From positions 6,076,001-6,140,000 of the forward strand of contig JAOVFP010000004.1 in assembly GCA_025738555.1 (NCBI GenBank): 64,000 nucleotides of DNA. The letters are read 5' to 3'. Shown piece after piece: positions 12,101 through 22,037 of the stretch (the stretch's first letter is position 1; every line of letters starts with the position of its first letter). The translations under genes and the position numbers were made by a program. The notes beneath the pieces were generated by a model. That model saw only the letters and a list, made by a program, of their open reading frames with translations, made no database searches and was not told the origin of the DNA. This DNA is from Cyathus striatus (lineage: Eukaryota > Basidiomycota > Agaricomycetes > Agaricales > Nidulariaceae).

Positions 12101-13019
12101 TATAGATAAGATATGATTAGATAAATGATTAGATAAAGGATGAAATCCTAACATCAATCTTCTGTGAAATTCCCTCCAAACTCACCACCCCATTACATTG
12201 TTTTAGGAGTAAGTAGTTATTATTACATAATCTAGCTACTATCACCCCATTGTAAACATCTCTAACCTCTTAATCCTCACATATATTTTCTTCATTCTCA
12301 ATCAATTTGAGCTTCCAGTGTCAACTGGTTCTTGTAGAAGTAACTTCTAGAGAAATGATGTAAGTAATCAGTCAAGTAGATTATTGATTGGGTCATACTA
12401 GGGCTGTACACCATACCCATATAGTATGGGTGTACAGTAGCCATATATACAGTCCTGTAACCATCCCATAAGAGCTTCAAGGTAAAATGAGTATGGTATC
12501 ATTACAGTATGGTTTACACCCATATAGTACCCATACTATTACAGATATATTATGGTCTGGTACAGCATATGGTATACTCAAATGAAATAGTTTCTTATCT
12601 TCATGGCAATGAGATTAAGTGTGTCAGCACATTGATTATTACAATAAGATATCATTCTACACCTGCTTTGTGATTGAAGGGCATGCTCAAACCTTGGTTA
12701 TGTGGACATTGGTAGTGATCAATGTGGTTTATCTTCGCACTTTCATCAACTCAGAGATTTTTCTCCAATTTTACTCTGGGTGGATTCAGTATACTCTTCC
12801 TGTATAATACAATCAAGAAGTCTTGAAATTGGATTATACAAAGTATTCCTAAAATATTGTATTTGGTTGGAGGTCACAGGTGCTTGAGTGCTTTCTCTCT
12901 CACAACTCTCCAATTGCTCACAGTGACTCCTGTATCATCATCTATATTTTCTGGGCAACTGAAGAATATTATCCTGTATATTTATATGGTATGGTATGTT
13001 ATGTTATCTCTTGGCTCAC
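9141..13019. other. Mostly CpG-depleted DNA, no gene seen
   Basis: From 9141 to about 10.3 kb CpG sites are still present; further right they almost vanish. No convincing coding frame was found. A 50-bp stretch at 10403-10452 matches part of the duplicated TPR pseudogenes at about 37.2 and 51.3 kb (AAAACCCTCCAGTGCAAAGT onward). A hairpin with about 11-bp arms lies at 10058-10107. A near-perfect 34-bp palindrome (GTACACCATACCCATA and its partner) lies at about 12403-12437. Confidence 0.6.
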
Positions 13020-13450
13020 AAAACAACTTATGCATACACATTTTGAACAGTTTTATGTCAGAAAGTACCAAGTCACTTCCGCACAGAGCAATGCCTCATT
13101 ATCTGAACAAGCAAATACAAGTTCTGCCAATATGAGATTTGATTTCACTGCTCGTTATTCTAGAAAAAAGCATCTTGTTGTTGACAAACTAGATGCCTAT
13201 TTCAAGTTGCCACCTGAGAACTTTAATGTGTCTAGCCACTTGGTCATCGAGCTCAATTTCCAAATCTTTATTACCTTACAATGTATATCTTATATATTCC
13301 TGGTATGTACAACTCTTACTGTTCATTAGTGCTCTTTCTGACACAGATATTGCATGTATTATTATATAGAATCTGCAGTTGGTGTTGAGAGTATTTTCTG
13401 AGGGCCAAGATACTATTTTGTTGTGTTGTGCAAGCCTTTTGGTGGAGACT
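13020..13450 (+). pseudogene. hAT transposase C-terminal relic
   Basis: The frame at 13020-13230 holds a stretch like the region before the hAT dimerisation domain (VDKLDAYFKLPPE). At about 13370-13435 the next pieces are SAVGVE, then VFSEGQDTILLCCASL after a one-base shift. This matches the conserved hAT block VERVFSQGRDTISLRRASL with Arg changed to Gln or Cys. Those changes are what CGN codons become after CpG transitions. No target duplication or ends could be located. CpG is nearly absent here. Confidence 0.55.
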
Positions 13451-13889
13451 ACACATACTTTGATGTTAGAAAAGTTCCACCTTCATACCCTCCATGCCAG
13501 CATAGAAAAGCATAAATATTGTTAATTGGAACTAAAGGCTTTACTTCACCTCTTCTACTTGTATATTATGAAGTTCTGAGTGTGGAATAATTCATCATAA
13601 CCATAATTCTAGAGTGTCATAAATCATAAAACATTTGTTTTTCTCATTTATTTCTACATACATAGATTCTATTTCATGTCAGAATTATAAATATGGTTTT
13701 AAAATAAACATATGTTGTGTCATTGTTTGTTTTATAGCTCATTTTCTATCAATTGTTCCTCTTGTGTTTTCATTTCGAGAAGTTCCCATGCCTCATAGAG
13801 GCAAGTGAGTAAGGTGATATTCATAAGCAGTCACTTAGGTATACTGTATCCAATGTTCCAATGTCCATAAATTAAAACAAATGAGATTT

Positions 13890-13894
13890 GAGTG
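13890..13894. repeat. Target site duplication GAGTG, left copy
   Basis: GAGTG directly precedes the LTR at 13895, and an identical GAGTG follows the other LTR at 22033-22037. A 5-bp duplication is typical of Ty3/gypsy integrase. Confidence 0.9.
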
Positions 13895-14520
13895 TGTTAA
13901 GACCCGTATTTCTACGTAAGGTTGGAAGCGTAAGATAGGGAAGTGCGGGACAGAAGGACCGTCGGCTTCAGCTTATGTGCTGTGCCCCTTGTTGTTCTCG
14001 TGGTCCAGGTATTTCGAAGTGCAGAAGGGAGAGACAGGAGTGCGGAGTGCAGAGTCATTGCTGTGAAGACAACGATTCAAGCCAGAGTTGAGTAGGACAC
14101 AAAGACAAGTAAGAAGGATAGTAACTTAGTCGATATTCGAACTGAGTATCAGTAGTACAAAATATGCTACTTAAATACTATATGACTTCACCGATGACCG
14201 GTGAACAAATGGGTAATAGTATACTAATTGATACACATAATAAGATGGTGGTGTAGGGTTTGAATACAATATGTACCAAGGACGAACTAAGGATTTGAAA
14301 GGAATGCTGAGACAAGTATACCCGGGGTATGATGGAGAAAGCATAATGGAGAACGGATAAGGATCGGGTAAATAAGGTGACATAAGCTCGGCGACCTTCA
14401 TCGGAAGAGCGTAAGGGAAAGTAGAGGAACCAGATCTGTACAAGTTAAGAAGTGTGGGAAGTGCGGAGACGAAGTGCAGAAAAGAAGTGCAGAAAAGGTA
14501 GGAAAAGTACGGCTATGACA
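13895..14520 (-). repeat. 3' LTR of chromovirus
   Basis: This is the direct repeat of 21407-22032. Both start TGTTAAGACCCG and end GGCTATGACA on the plus strand. All 11 differences between the copies are C/T or G/A changes inside CpG sites, for example GTTGG against GTCGG near 13921 and TACGG against TATGG near the end. Confidence 0.95.
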
Positions 14521-14674
14521 GTATCTCCCTCTTAGGGCCGAGCCACAAGGGCCGTTAGGTTTGATGGAAAAACTTTAAACTTTTTACGGCGTTTTGCATT
14601 GTTTGCGTACCAGTGAATCCATATAAGCTAGGTGCCCACTAAGGCGATATTTCAACATCTTTCTTCCTTTTACC

Positions 14675-15982
14675 ATGTCGAACCCTGGAGAAATCTCAAA
14701 CGATCTATCGTCATTCGAACAGCTTCAAGAGATTGCAAGACTCGAGGCCGAGGAGGCCGAGGACAGACGAAAAGAGGAAGAGCAAAGGGAGGCTGTTGAA
14801 CGAGAACGATGGGAGAGGCAGGCAGTGGCAGCAGCAAGGTTAGCTGCATTGAGACAGGCTGCAGAGGATAAAAAGAAAGAGGAGGAGAGGATAGCCAAGG
14901 AGGCTCGTAAAGTGGAGGAGGTGCGGAAGGCAGAGGAAGCTCAACGAGCGGACGAGGCACGAAAGGTGGAAGAGGCATGAAAGGCGGAAGAGGCACGAAG
15001 GTCAGAAACGGTGGAAGTGGCATCGGTGGTGGGGAGTTTGAGAAAGGGAAAGGGTAAAGAGAAGAGTCGTACCCTTGAGCATGGTAAGTCGGTGGTGGAG
15101 GATTCTGACGAGGAGGAAGAAGATAATGAGGAGGCCACAGACAACAAACCGGATCCCGAGCCCGCAAACGAGGTTGTAGGTGGTGAAGTAGCAGACTCGT
15201 CAAAAGGCAAGAAGTTAGGGCCTGTATACAAACTCAGCACGAAGGTCTGTCATCATTGCCGAGTGCGGAGGGATATGGAGAAGAGGGGTAAATGCAACCG
15301 AGAAAAGTGAGTAGTTTTCAAAATACTTTGAAAACTTACTAATTCTTCTGATAGGGACAGTGTTTTGTCCCCTTGCGAGTTCTGCGTGAAGTCACACCGA
15401 CTGTGCAGCATGGAAGGGCCAGTCGCCACCACGGTTCATAACAAGAAGAGAAAAGCGGGATCAGCCGAAGTTGGTAACGACGTGGAGGGGCAACCTTCCA
15501 AGAAGGCGCGTCCACGAACCTCGACTGTGCCCGAGTCCGATGATGAGGATGAAGATGAACCCGAGCTCAATCGTGAGCGAGAGGCAGATGCGGGTCTGCA
15601 AGGGAAATTACTGTGTACGATGCAGCGGATGGCGAGAGATCAGCGGGAGTTATTGCGGGAAGTTCAGAAGGCCCATGAGGCTCAAATGGAGGAAACGCGA
15701 GTTGCTCGACTTGCAATGTTTGAAGAGCAACGGCGATTGACGGAACTCCAGCAGGCCTTGGTGGAAGAGATGAGGTGGGCCGTGGCCGAATTGCGGGGGG
15801 TGCGACAAGAGTTAACCACTCTCCAAGGCCAGGTTGGAACTTCGAGGAGTGTGGATGCGGATGCAGAAGAAGGGGATGAAGACACGAGCAGTTCGAGTAG
15901 TGCAAGTAGTTCGAGTAGTGCAGGTAGTGCGGAAGAGGATGACGAGACGGTGGTTGGGTCCCAGACACAAGGGACCCAATAA
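14675..15982 (+). CDS. Antisense coiled-coil/cysteine-cluster ORF inside chromovirus
   Basis: Two exons, 14675-15306 and 15355-15982, are joined by a 48-bp GT-AG intron and encode about 419 aa. Residues of about 5-115 are an Ala/Glu/Arg coiled coil with repeated RKVEEA-like units. A basic/acidic linker follows, then a cysteine cluster over the exon junction at about residues 192-230 (CHHCRVRRDMEKRGKC, then CEFCVKSHRLC). A second coiled coil and a Ser/Glu-rich tail finish the protein. The cluster resembles Zn2Cys6-type or gag-linked zinc modules. An in-frame TGA at 14978-14980 lies in a repeat unit whose neighbours read GCA CGA AAG, so it is CGA to TGA. The gene faces the 3' end of pol and is transcribed against it. 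It may be a captured host gene or an element-encoded regulator; function unknown. Confidence 0.75.
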
Positions 15983-16120
15983 TTAGTTTTTTAATTTGTA
16001 CTTGTCATCTTGCAGAAATAAAGCGAGATTTGGAATAGGAGATGCGGAAGTGCGGAAGTGCGGAAATGCGGAAATGTGGAAATGCGGAAGTGAAAAATAG
16101 GAGTAGTCAGAGGTGTGAGA

Positions 16121-19100
16121 CTAAGAGGGATGAAGTAATTTCTCAGCGTCTTTAGGCCCCGGTTTGTTGGGATACTGAGTGTGAAACTCTTCAATGAACT
16201 CAGCCGCATTATCCAACTCAGATGCAGGTAGCCAGGAGAACTCCTCGTCAGTGTCTTGATAGCCATTCCACTGTACAAAGTACTTGAGTTTGCACTTGAG
16301 ACGTTTATCGATTTTCGAGTCTAGAATTTTGGCGATCTCGTATTCGATTTCGCCATCTTCAAATTTGACAGGTGGAGGGGGTGAAACGACATGACCAGGT
16401 ATAGTGTTCTCGGTGGATGGTTCGAGCATGGAGACGTGGAAGACAGGGTGTATGGAATGGTAGGTGTCGGGAAGTCGGAGAGTGCGGGAGTGAGTACCAG
16501 GAGAGGTGATAACTTCGAACGGACCTAGGTATTTCTCGGTGAACTTTCGTGTAGGTCGGGTAGTGCGGAAGTGCTCAGCTTTGACGAAAGCCTTCGAACC
16601 AATTGGAAACTCGGGAGAGGGGAGTCTCTTCTTGTCCGCAGGTCCTTGATAGCGCTTCTGAGCAGCTGCTATCTCAGACTTGAGCATCTGGTGAAGTTCA
16701 TCGAGATCGATAGCAAATTCACGGGCGCGGGCAGCAGTAATGTCACGTTCGGGGTATACTGCGAGGTTCGGGTTATAGCCTTTGTTAGCGAAGAAGGGAG
16801 AAACACCTGTGGTGGCACTAGGAGCGTTATTGTAAGTAAACTCAGCGAGGGGGAGAAGTAGGGCCCAATTGTCTTGCTGGTAGTTACAATAAATGCGGAT
16901 GTACTGTTCCAGTGTCTGATTAGTGCGTTCAGTTTGACCATCGCCCTCTGGATGATAACCAGAGGTGAAATGAAGATTCATATCGAGAACGGTACCTAAA
17001 GAGCGGAAGAAGTGGGAGATGAACTCCTTTCCTCGATCTGACGTAACATGAGACGGAATACCATGTTTAGAGAAAACATGGAGGACGAAAAGCTCGGCAA
17101 GCTTTTCTGAGGTAAGCTTGTTCGTAGTAGGAATGAATATTGCTTGCTTTGTAAGACGATCAACCACGACAAGTACCACATTGAACTCTTTCTCGTAAGC
17201 GGATGAGGTCGGTAGTGTACCAATGAAATCCATTGAGATCGAGTTCCACGGCTGTTCAGGAATTGGTAATTGCTTTAGAGTTCCGTATGGCCGGTGTTGC
17301 TGTGGTTTGTTACACATACAAGTGGTGCAAGACTTACAATAATCTTTTACGAAGGTACGAAGACCAGGCCAGGTGTACTTGCGGCGGATCAAGTTTAACG
17401 TTTTGTTTTGGCCATAGTAGCCAGAAAGGATGTGATCGTGTTTGTACAAAAGAATGCGGAGTCATAGGTCAGAAAAGTCAGGAGAGGTAGGAACCCAAAT
17501 ACGGTTGTCTAGACACAGAAAACCTTTGTCGTCAACAGACCACCGGTTAACTGGGTTAGCAAGGTGAATGCGTGCAATGGGGTTGGAAGGTAACGCAGCA
17601 AGGATGTCATTGTGGAGTTGTTCAACATCCATGATTACACTGGCACGTAAGGTCGGAAAAATGAGTGCAGTAGCTCGAAGCGAGGCTTGGAGCTGGAAAT
17701 GAGTGAACACGGGACGGAAATTATGTGGATTAACCTTTGCATAGTCATTATCCCCCCCTTTAGGGTAGACGTCCCAGCGTCTAGTTAACGAGTCCGGCTT
17801 TGTACCAAGCTTGCCAGGACGGAAATGAATGATTAGGTGAAATTGAGAGAGGTACTCTGACCAACGGGCTTGTCGATGGGTGAGGATTTTTGTTGTGGAA
17901 AAATATTCCAGGTTTTTATGGTCCGTAACGACGTCGATTGGAGAGCCCGCACCTTCGAGGTAATGGCGCCAGATGCGGAAGGCCTCGAAGATAGCTAGAA
18001 GTTCCTTATCGTGAGTATCGTAATTAAGTTCGGGGGAGGTAAAAGTGCGGGAGTGGAACGCAATAGGGTGGATTTCGCCATCTTCAGTGATAATGGAGAG
18101 GATGGCTGCCAATGCGTAGTCGGAGGCGTCAGTTTCGACAATGAGTTGTGCATCGGGAATCCAATGGGTGAGGATTGGTGCAGTGGTGAAAGCCTTTTTG
18201 AGCGAATCGAAAGCCATGCAGCAAGCGGAAGAGAAGTCCCACTTGAGGCCTTTCCAAGTTAGTCATGTAAGTGGCACAACTATATCAGAATAATTAAAGA
18301 TGAAACGGCGATAGAAATTCACAAACCCCAAGAAGAACTGAACGTCTTTAACTTTCTTGGGTTCAGGCCAATTCTGGATGGTCTTTACTTTCTCCTGAGA
18401 CATAGTGAGTCCGCTCAGAGAAAGAATGTAACCCAGATACTCAACAGACTCGGAATGAAATTCGCATTTGTCTGCCCATGCGTAAAGGCCATGTTGGCAT
18501 AAACGTTTGAGGACTTCATGAACATGCTTCCGATGATCGGCGAGGTTATCTGAGTATATGAGAATGTCATCGAGGTAGACGGTTACACAAACGTCAAGTA
18601 AATCCTTGAATATGTTGTTCATGAAATGCTGGAAGGTGGCAGGAGCATTAGTGAGTCCAAACGGCATTACTAACCATTCGAAGGACCCATAACGAGTGCG
18701 GAAAGCCGTCTTCCATTCATCTCCCTCAGCAACATGGACCAGGTGGTAGGCATGGCGAAGGTCGATTTTGGTATAAATGCGGGCCTTGCGCGGAGAGTCG
18801 AGGAGGTCAGAAATGAGTGGAAGGGGGTATCGATCTTTCTTCGAGATGGCATTAAGTCCTCTGAAATCAATGCAAAGTCGTAGTGAGCCATCCTTTTTAC
18901 GAACAAAAAGAACAGGTGCACCATGTGGTGAGCGAGAAGGACAGATAAAACCAATACGAAGATGCTCATCAATAAATTCACGTAGAGCCCCGAGCTCACT
19001 CTGAGAGAGCGAGTAGATCGTTCCTACAGGAGGGGATCCTCCTTCTTCAAGATTGATTTGAAGATCGTAGGGGCAATGCGGGGCAAGGGAGTCAGCACGG

Positions 19101-19866
19101 CTTTTGCTGAAGACATCAGCGAATTCGTGATACTCAGCGGGCACTTTTGCGAGGTCTGCCGGGTCCTCATTGAGTGCGGACGTGGCAGCAGCGGAAACGA
19201 CGGCTCCAAGTTGTATCCTAAATGTTTGAGCACCTTCGAGCTTACTAGCACGAAGGAATGCGGCAGCATTGATTAAGGATATTTGCGGAGTTGTAGGTTG
19301 CAGAGGTGGGTTTGCATCTGGTGAAGCAGAGGTCGGAAGCGTGGGAGCTTCCTCAGAGGTCGTCGACGAAGACAGAAACGACGGGCGTGAGGCTGTGGTT
19401 TGGAATCCTAAGATACGTCTCTCAGTCCAATCAATCAACAGATTGTATAGGGAGAGCCAGTTGAAACCTAGAACTGCAGAGCACGACAAGTCGAGAGGAG
19501 TGACATAAAAGTCCATAGTTATGCATTCACCAGATGGAAAAGTTACAGGAATTGTAGCAACTTGAGTAAGTATAGAGTTCGAGGAGCCATCAAAGAGCTT
19601 TAAAGGAATAGGGGTGCATGGGGTGGTCAGAAGGTTGTGCAACCGAGTAAAACACGAGTCTACAAAGCAGTGGGTTGAACCAGAATCTACTAGTGCGGAA
19701 AAGGAAAAAGAAAGTGCGGAATCGGATGCAGAAGTAGATAATAAACGAACGTGTAATGCTTGGGGGTCGTAAAGAGCGGATGCGTTGAGGTGGATCTCCC
19801 TGGGTGTACAGGAGGGATCAACGCGGCCCTCAGTCTGTATGGGAACCTGAGGGCCGCACTCTATTT
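16121..19866 (-). pseudogene. pol: Chromovirus pol (PR-RT-RH-IN-chromodomain), two nonsense codons
   Basis: The minus-strand frame opens within the gag end, in the -1 frame. The order is aspartic protease (DSGST at about 19690), reverse transcriptase with YLDD (about 18570), RNase H (ETDASDYAL, TDHKNLEYF), integrase (SMDFIG, SDRGKEF, GQTERTN) and a C-terminal chromodomain (YFVQWNGYQDTDEEFSWLPA, about 16200-16290). Two in-frame stops interrupt it, TGA at 18263-18265 and TGA at 17462-17464. Both lie where relatives have Arg (PLT-R-L and DL-R-LRIL). No indels were seen. The second histidine of the H2C2 zinc region is replaced by Tyr (SGYYG for SGHFG). A restored protein would be about 1,240 aa. 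Confidence 0.92.
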
Positions 19867-19869
19867 TTT
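19823..19869 (-). promoter_or_regulatory. Probable -1 ribosomal frameshift site between gag and pol
   Basis: On the minus strand gag ends with six A (19869-19864) directly before its TAG stop (19863-19861). About six bases downstream is a perfect 11-bp stem, GCGGCCCTCAG and CTGAGGGCCGC, with a 13-base loop (19857-19847 and 19833-19823). Pol is open in the -1 frame through this point. A slippery A run followed by a stable stem at this spacing is the usual layout of -1 programmed frameshifting. The heptamer is G-AAA-AAA rather than a canonical A-AAA-AAN. Confidence 0.75.
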
Positions 19870-21354
19870 CGAGCTCTCCTCAGAGTTCGAAATAGAGTCT
19901 TTGGCAGCGGGTGCGGGGATGGTCGCAGCACGAGCTTTAGCTGCTGAGGAGGATGCCTTTCGGCAGTCCTTAGCACAATGACCAGGTTTCCCACAGAAGA
20001 GACACAGGTTGCCATCCATGTGGCATTTGCATTCCTTGGGGGTCAGCTTACTGTCTTTCCCGAGTTTATCACTTAGGTCGACAGCTGGCGTTTGCAGGGT
20101 GCTGGTAGGTTTTCCCGAGGATGGTGTGGAGGTCGATGGTTTGGGGGGAGTCGAAGAGTGAGACTTATTAGTAGTGCTCGTGGATGCCGCATTATCTGAA
20201 GACTTCGCGGCTTGTCTGGAAGACTTCAACTCAAAACCCTTTTCTGCCTGGTGCTTCCAATAGCGCATATCAACCTTCTGAGCTAGGAACTTCCTATCCC
20301 CTAGGGTAGGAGGTAAATCAAGGAGAGCTAGGTCATTCTTGATGCGGGAGCAAAGTCCACGATAGTACTGGGCTGCAAGGGCAGTTTCTCCCCAGTCTAG
20401 TAAAGAAGCACACTCGTTAAACTTTACCTCGTAAGTAGCAATGCGCTGGTTATTGTCCATGTGGATAACCATAATGCGTGATTCCATGTCACTAGTAGGG
20501 TCGGCAAGACCGAAGTGAGTGTGGAGGACTACAAGAAAGCGTGGCCAAGAGGACATCCAGTCCTCATTGGTACTGCTAGAAATATGTGGCGCAAATAGAT
20601 TCATGGCCGTACCCCTTAGATAGGAAATGGCATAATTGACTCTGGAATAGTTGGTGGGGTACATGGTCTCGTTATTGCGGAAAACTAGGAGACACTGTAG
20701 GATGAAGGGTTCCAATTTGGTAACACTTGCGCTGTCGAAAGTGTCAGGCTCCTTGACCTTATGCTGAGGTATGTGGGAGGTTGGAGTCCTAATGGCGAGA
20801 GATTCTGCGAGACGCAAAATCACATTCAAGGTCTCACGATTAAAATCTGATGGAGAGCGAGAACGAGAACGAGTGCGGGAGCGACGGCGAGAGCGACGAT
20901 GACCACCATGAGGATGGCCATCTGGGTCATCTGAACCGTCAGGATCACCCGAGCCTCCAGGAGCTCCTGGAGCTGCACCGGGTGCGTCTTGTGGTGCAGG
21001 TGTGGTGTTACCAGCACGTTCTTCCACTGGGATAGTGGGAGGAGGTACAACAGGTTGGCTTACCTGTTGTTCCTCATGCTGGGAAGCGGAAGCAGAGTGA
21101 GTTTCAGATGCGGGAGTGGTGTGAGAGAGCCCAGGTACAGTAGCAGCTTGTTCCATTTCCGCTGGTGCAAGAGGAATGGAGTGAGGGTGGAAATGGATGC
21201 TGTGTGCGGGTAACAATGGGTGATGGATAGTAGTAGACGTAGAACCAGAAGGTTGCGCTATGATAGCACTGATAGATGGAGGCAGCGCTTCGGCAGCCTC
21301 TAGTTCTAAAGCAGTTTGTTTTCATGTGTGGGGACCTTCGGTCCTAGTAGCCAT
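19861..21354 (-). pseudogene. gag: Chromovirus gag with one nonsense codon
   Basis: The frame starts at ATG 21354 and ends at TAG 19861, about 498 codons. Codon 11 is TGA (21322-21324), and the surrounding frame is open on both sides, again consistent with CGA to TGA; a downstream ATG at about 21156 could re-initiate. The N-terminal third is Pro/Ala/Ser-rich with an Arg/Ser tract (SRRRSRTRSRSRSPS). The middle is the retrotransposon capsid fold (YAISYLRGTAMNLF, FLVVLHTHFG). Near the C-terminus is a CCHC zinc knuckle (CLFCGKPGHCAKDC) that would bind RNA. Confidence 0.9.
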
Positions 21355-21406
21355 AGACAAAAGATGTGAGTAAGGATGAGAACTCAAGGTGTGAGTTCGA
21401 ATATAC

Positions 21407-22032
21407 TGTTAAGACCCGTATTTCTACGTAAGGTCGGAAGCGTAAGATAGGGAAGTGCGGGACAGAAGGACCGTTGGCTTCAGCTTATGTGCTGCGCCCC
21501 TTGTTGTTCTCGTGGTCCAGGTATTTCGAAGTGCGGAAGGGAGAGACAGGAGTGCGGAGTGCAGAGTCATTGCTGTGAAGACAACGATTCAAGCCAGAGT
21601 TGAGTAGGACACAAAGACAAGTAAGAAGGATAGTAACTTAGTCGATATTCGAACTGAGTATCAGTAGTACAAAATATGCTACTTAAATACTATATGACTT
21701 CACCGATGACCGGTGAACAAATGGGTAATAGTATACTAATTGATACACATAATAAGATGGTGGTGTAGGGTTTGAATACAATATGTACCAAGGACGAACT
21801 AAGGATTTGAAAGGAATGCTGAGACAAGTATACCTGGGGTATGATGGAGAAAGCATAATGGAGAACGGATAAGGATCGGGTAAATAAGGTGACATAAGCT
21901 TGGTGACCTTCATCGGAAGAGCGTAAGGGAAAGTAGAGGAACCAGATCTGTACAAGTTAAGAAGTGCGGGAAGTGCAGAGACGAAGTGCAGAAAAGAAGT
22001 GCGGAAAAGGTAGGAAAAGTATGGCTATGACA
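21407..22032 (-). repeat. 5' LTR of chromovirus
   Basis: This is the right-hand direct repeat, 626 bp, and the promoter-bearing 5' LTR for the minus-strand gag-pol. It is 98.2% identical to the other LTR, with differences only at CpG sites. The GAGTG duplication follows at 22033-22037. Confidence 0.95.
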
Positions 22033-22037
22033 GAGTG

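Larger units (their letters stand above)
13895..22032 (-). mobile_element. Complete Ty3/gypsy chromovirus with antisense ORF
   Basis: The 8,138-bp element has 626-bp LTRs (13895-14520 and 21407-22032) that begin TG, end CA and differ at 11 sites, and a 5-bp GAGTG duplication. Gag and pol lie on the minus strand, so the 5' LTR is the right-hand one. Next to the 3' LTR, in element orientation, is a purine-rich AAGAGGGAGATAC (14521-14533), a probable polypurine tract. No clear TGG-starting primer site follows the 5' LTR. Pol ends in a chromodomain. A spliced gene runs in the opposite direction between pol and the 3' LTR. Three nonsense mutations in gag-pol and one in the antisense ORF, all TGA, inactivate this copy. 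Confidence 0.95.

Noticed and set aside
12403..12437. Near-perfect 34-bp palindrome as a regulatory site
   Set aside because: It stands in decayed DNA with no gene nearby and related ACCCATA motifs around it; more likely part of an old repeat.
14171..14443. 90-codon frame repeated at 21683-21955
   Set aside because: It is an open frame inside both LTRs; identity simply reflects the LTR repeat, and no domain is visible.
16571..20035. Plus-strand frames antisense to gag-pol
   Set aside because: They are shadows of the minus-strand pol and gag frames without domains or splice signals, unlike the ORF at 14675-15982.
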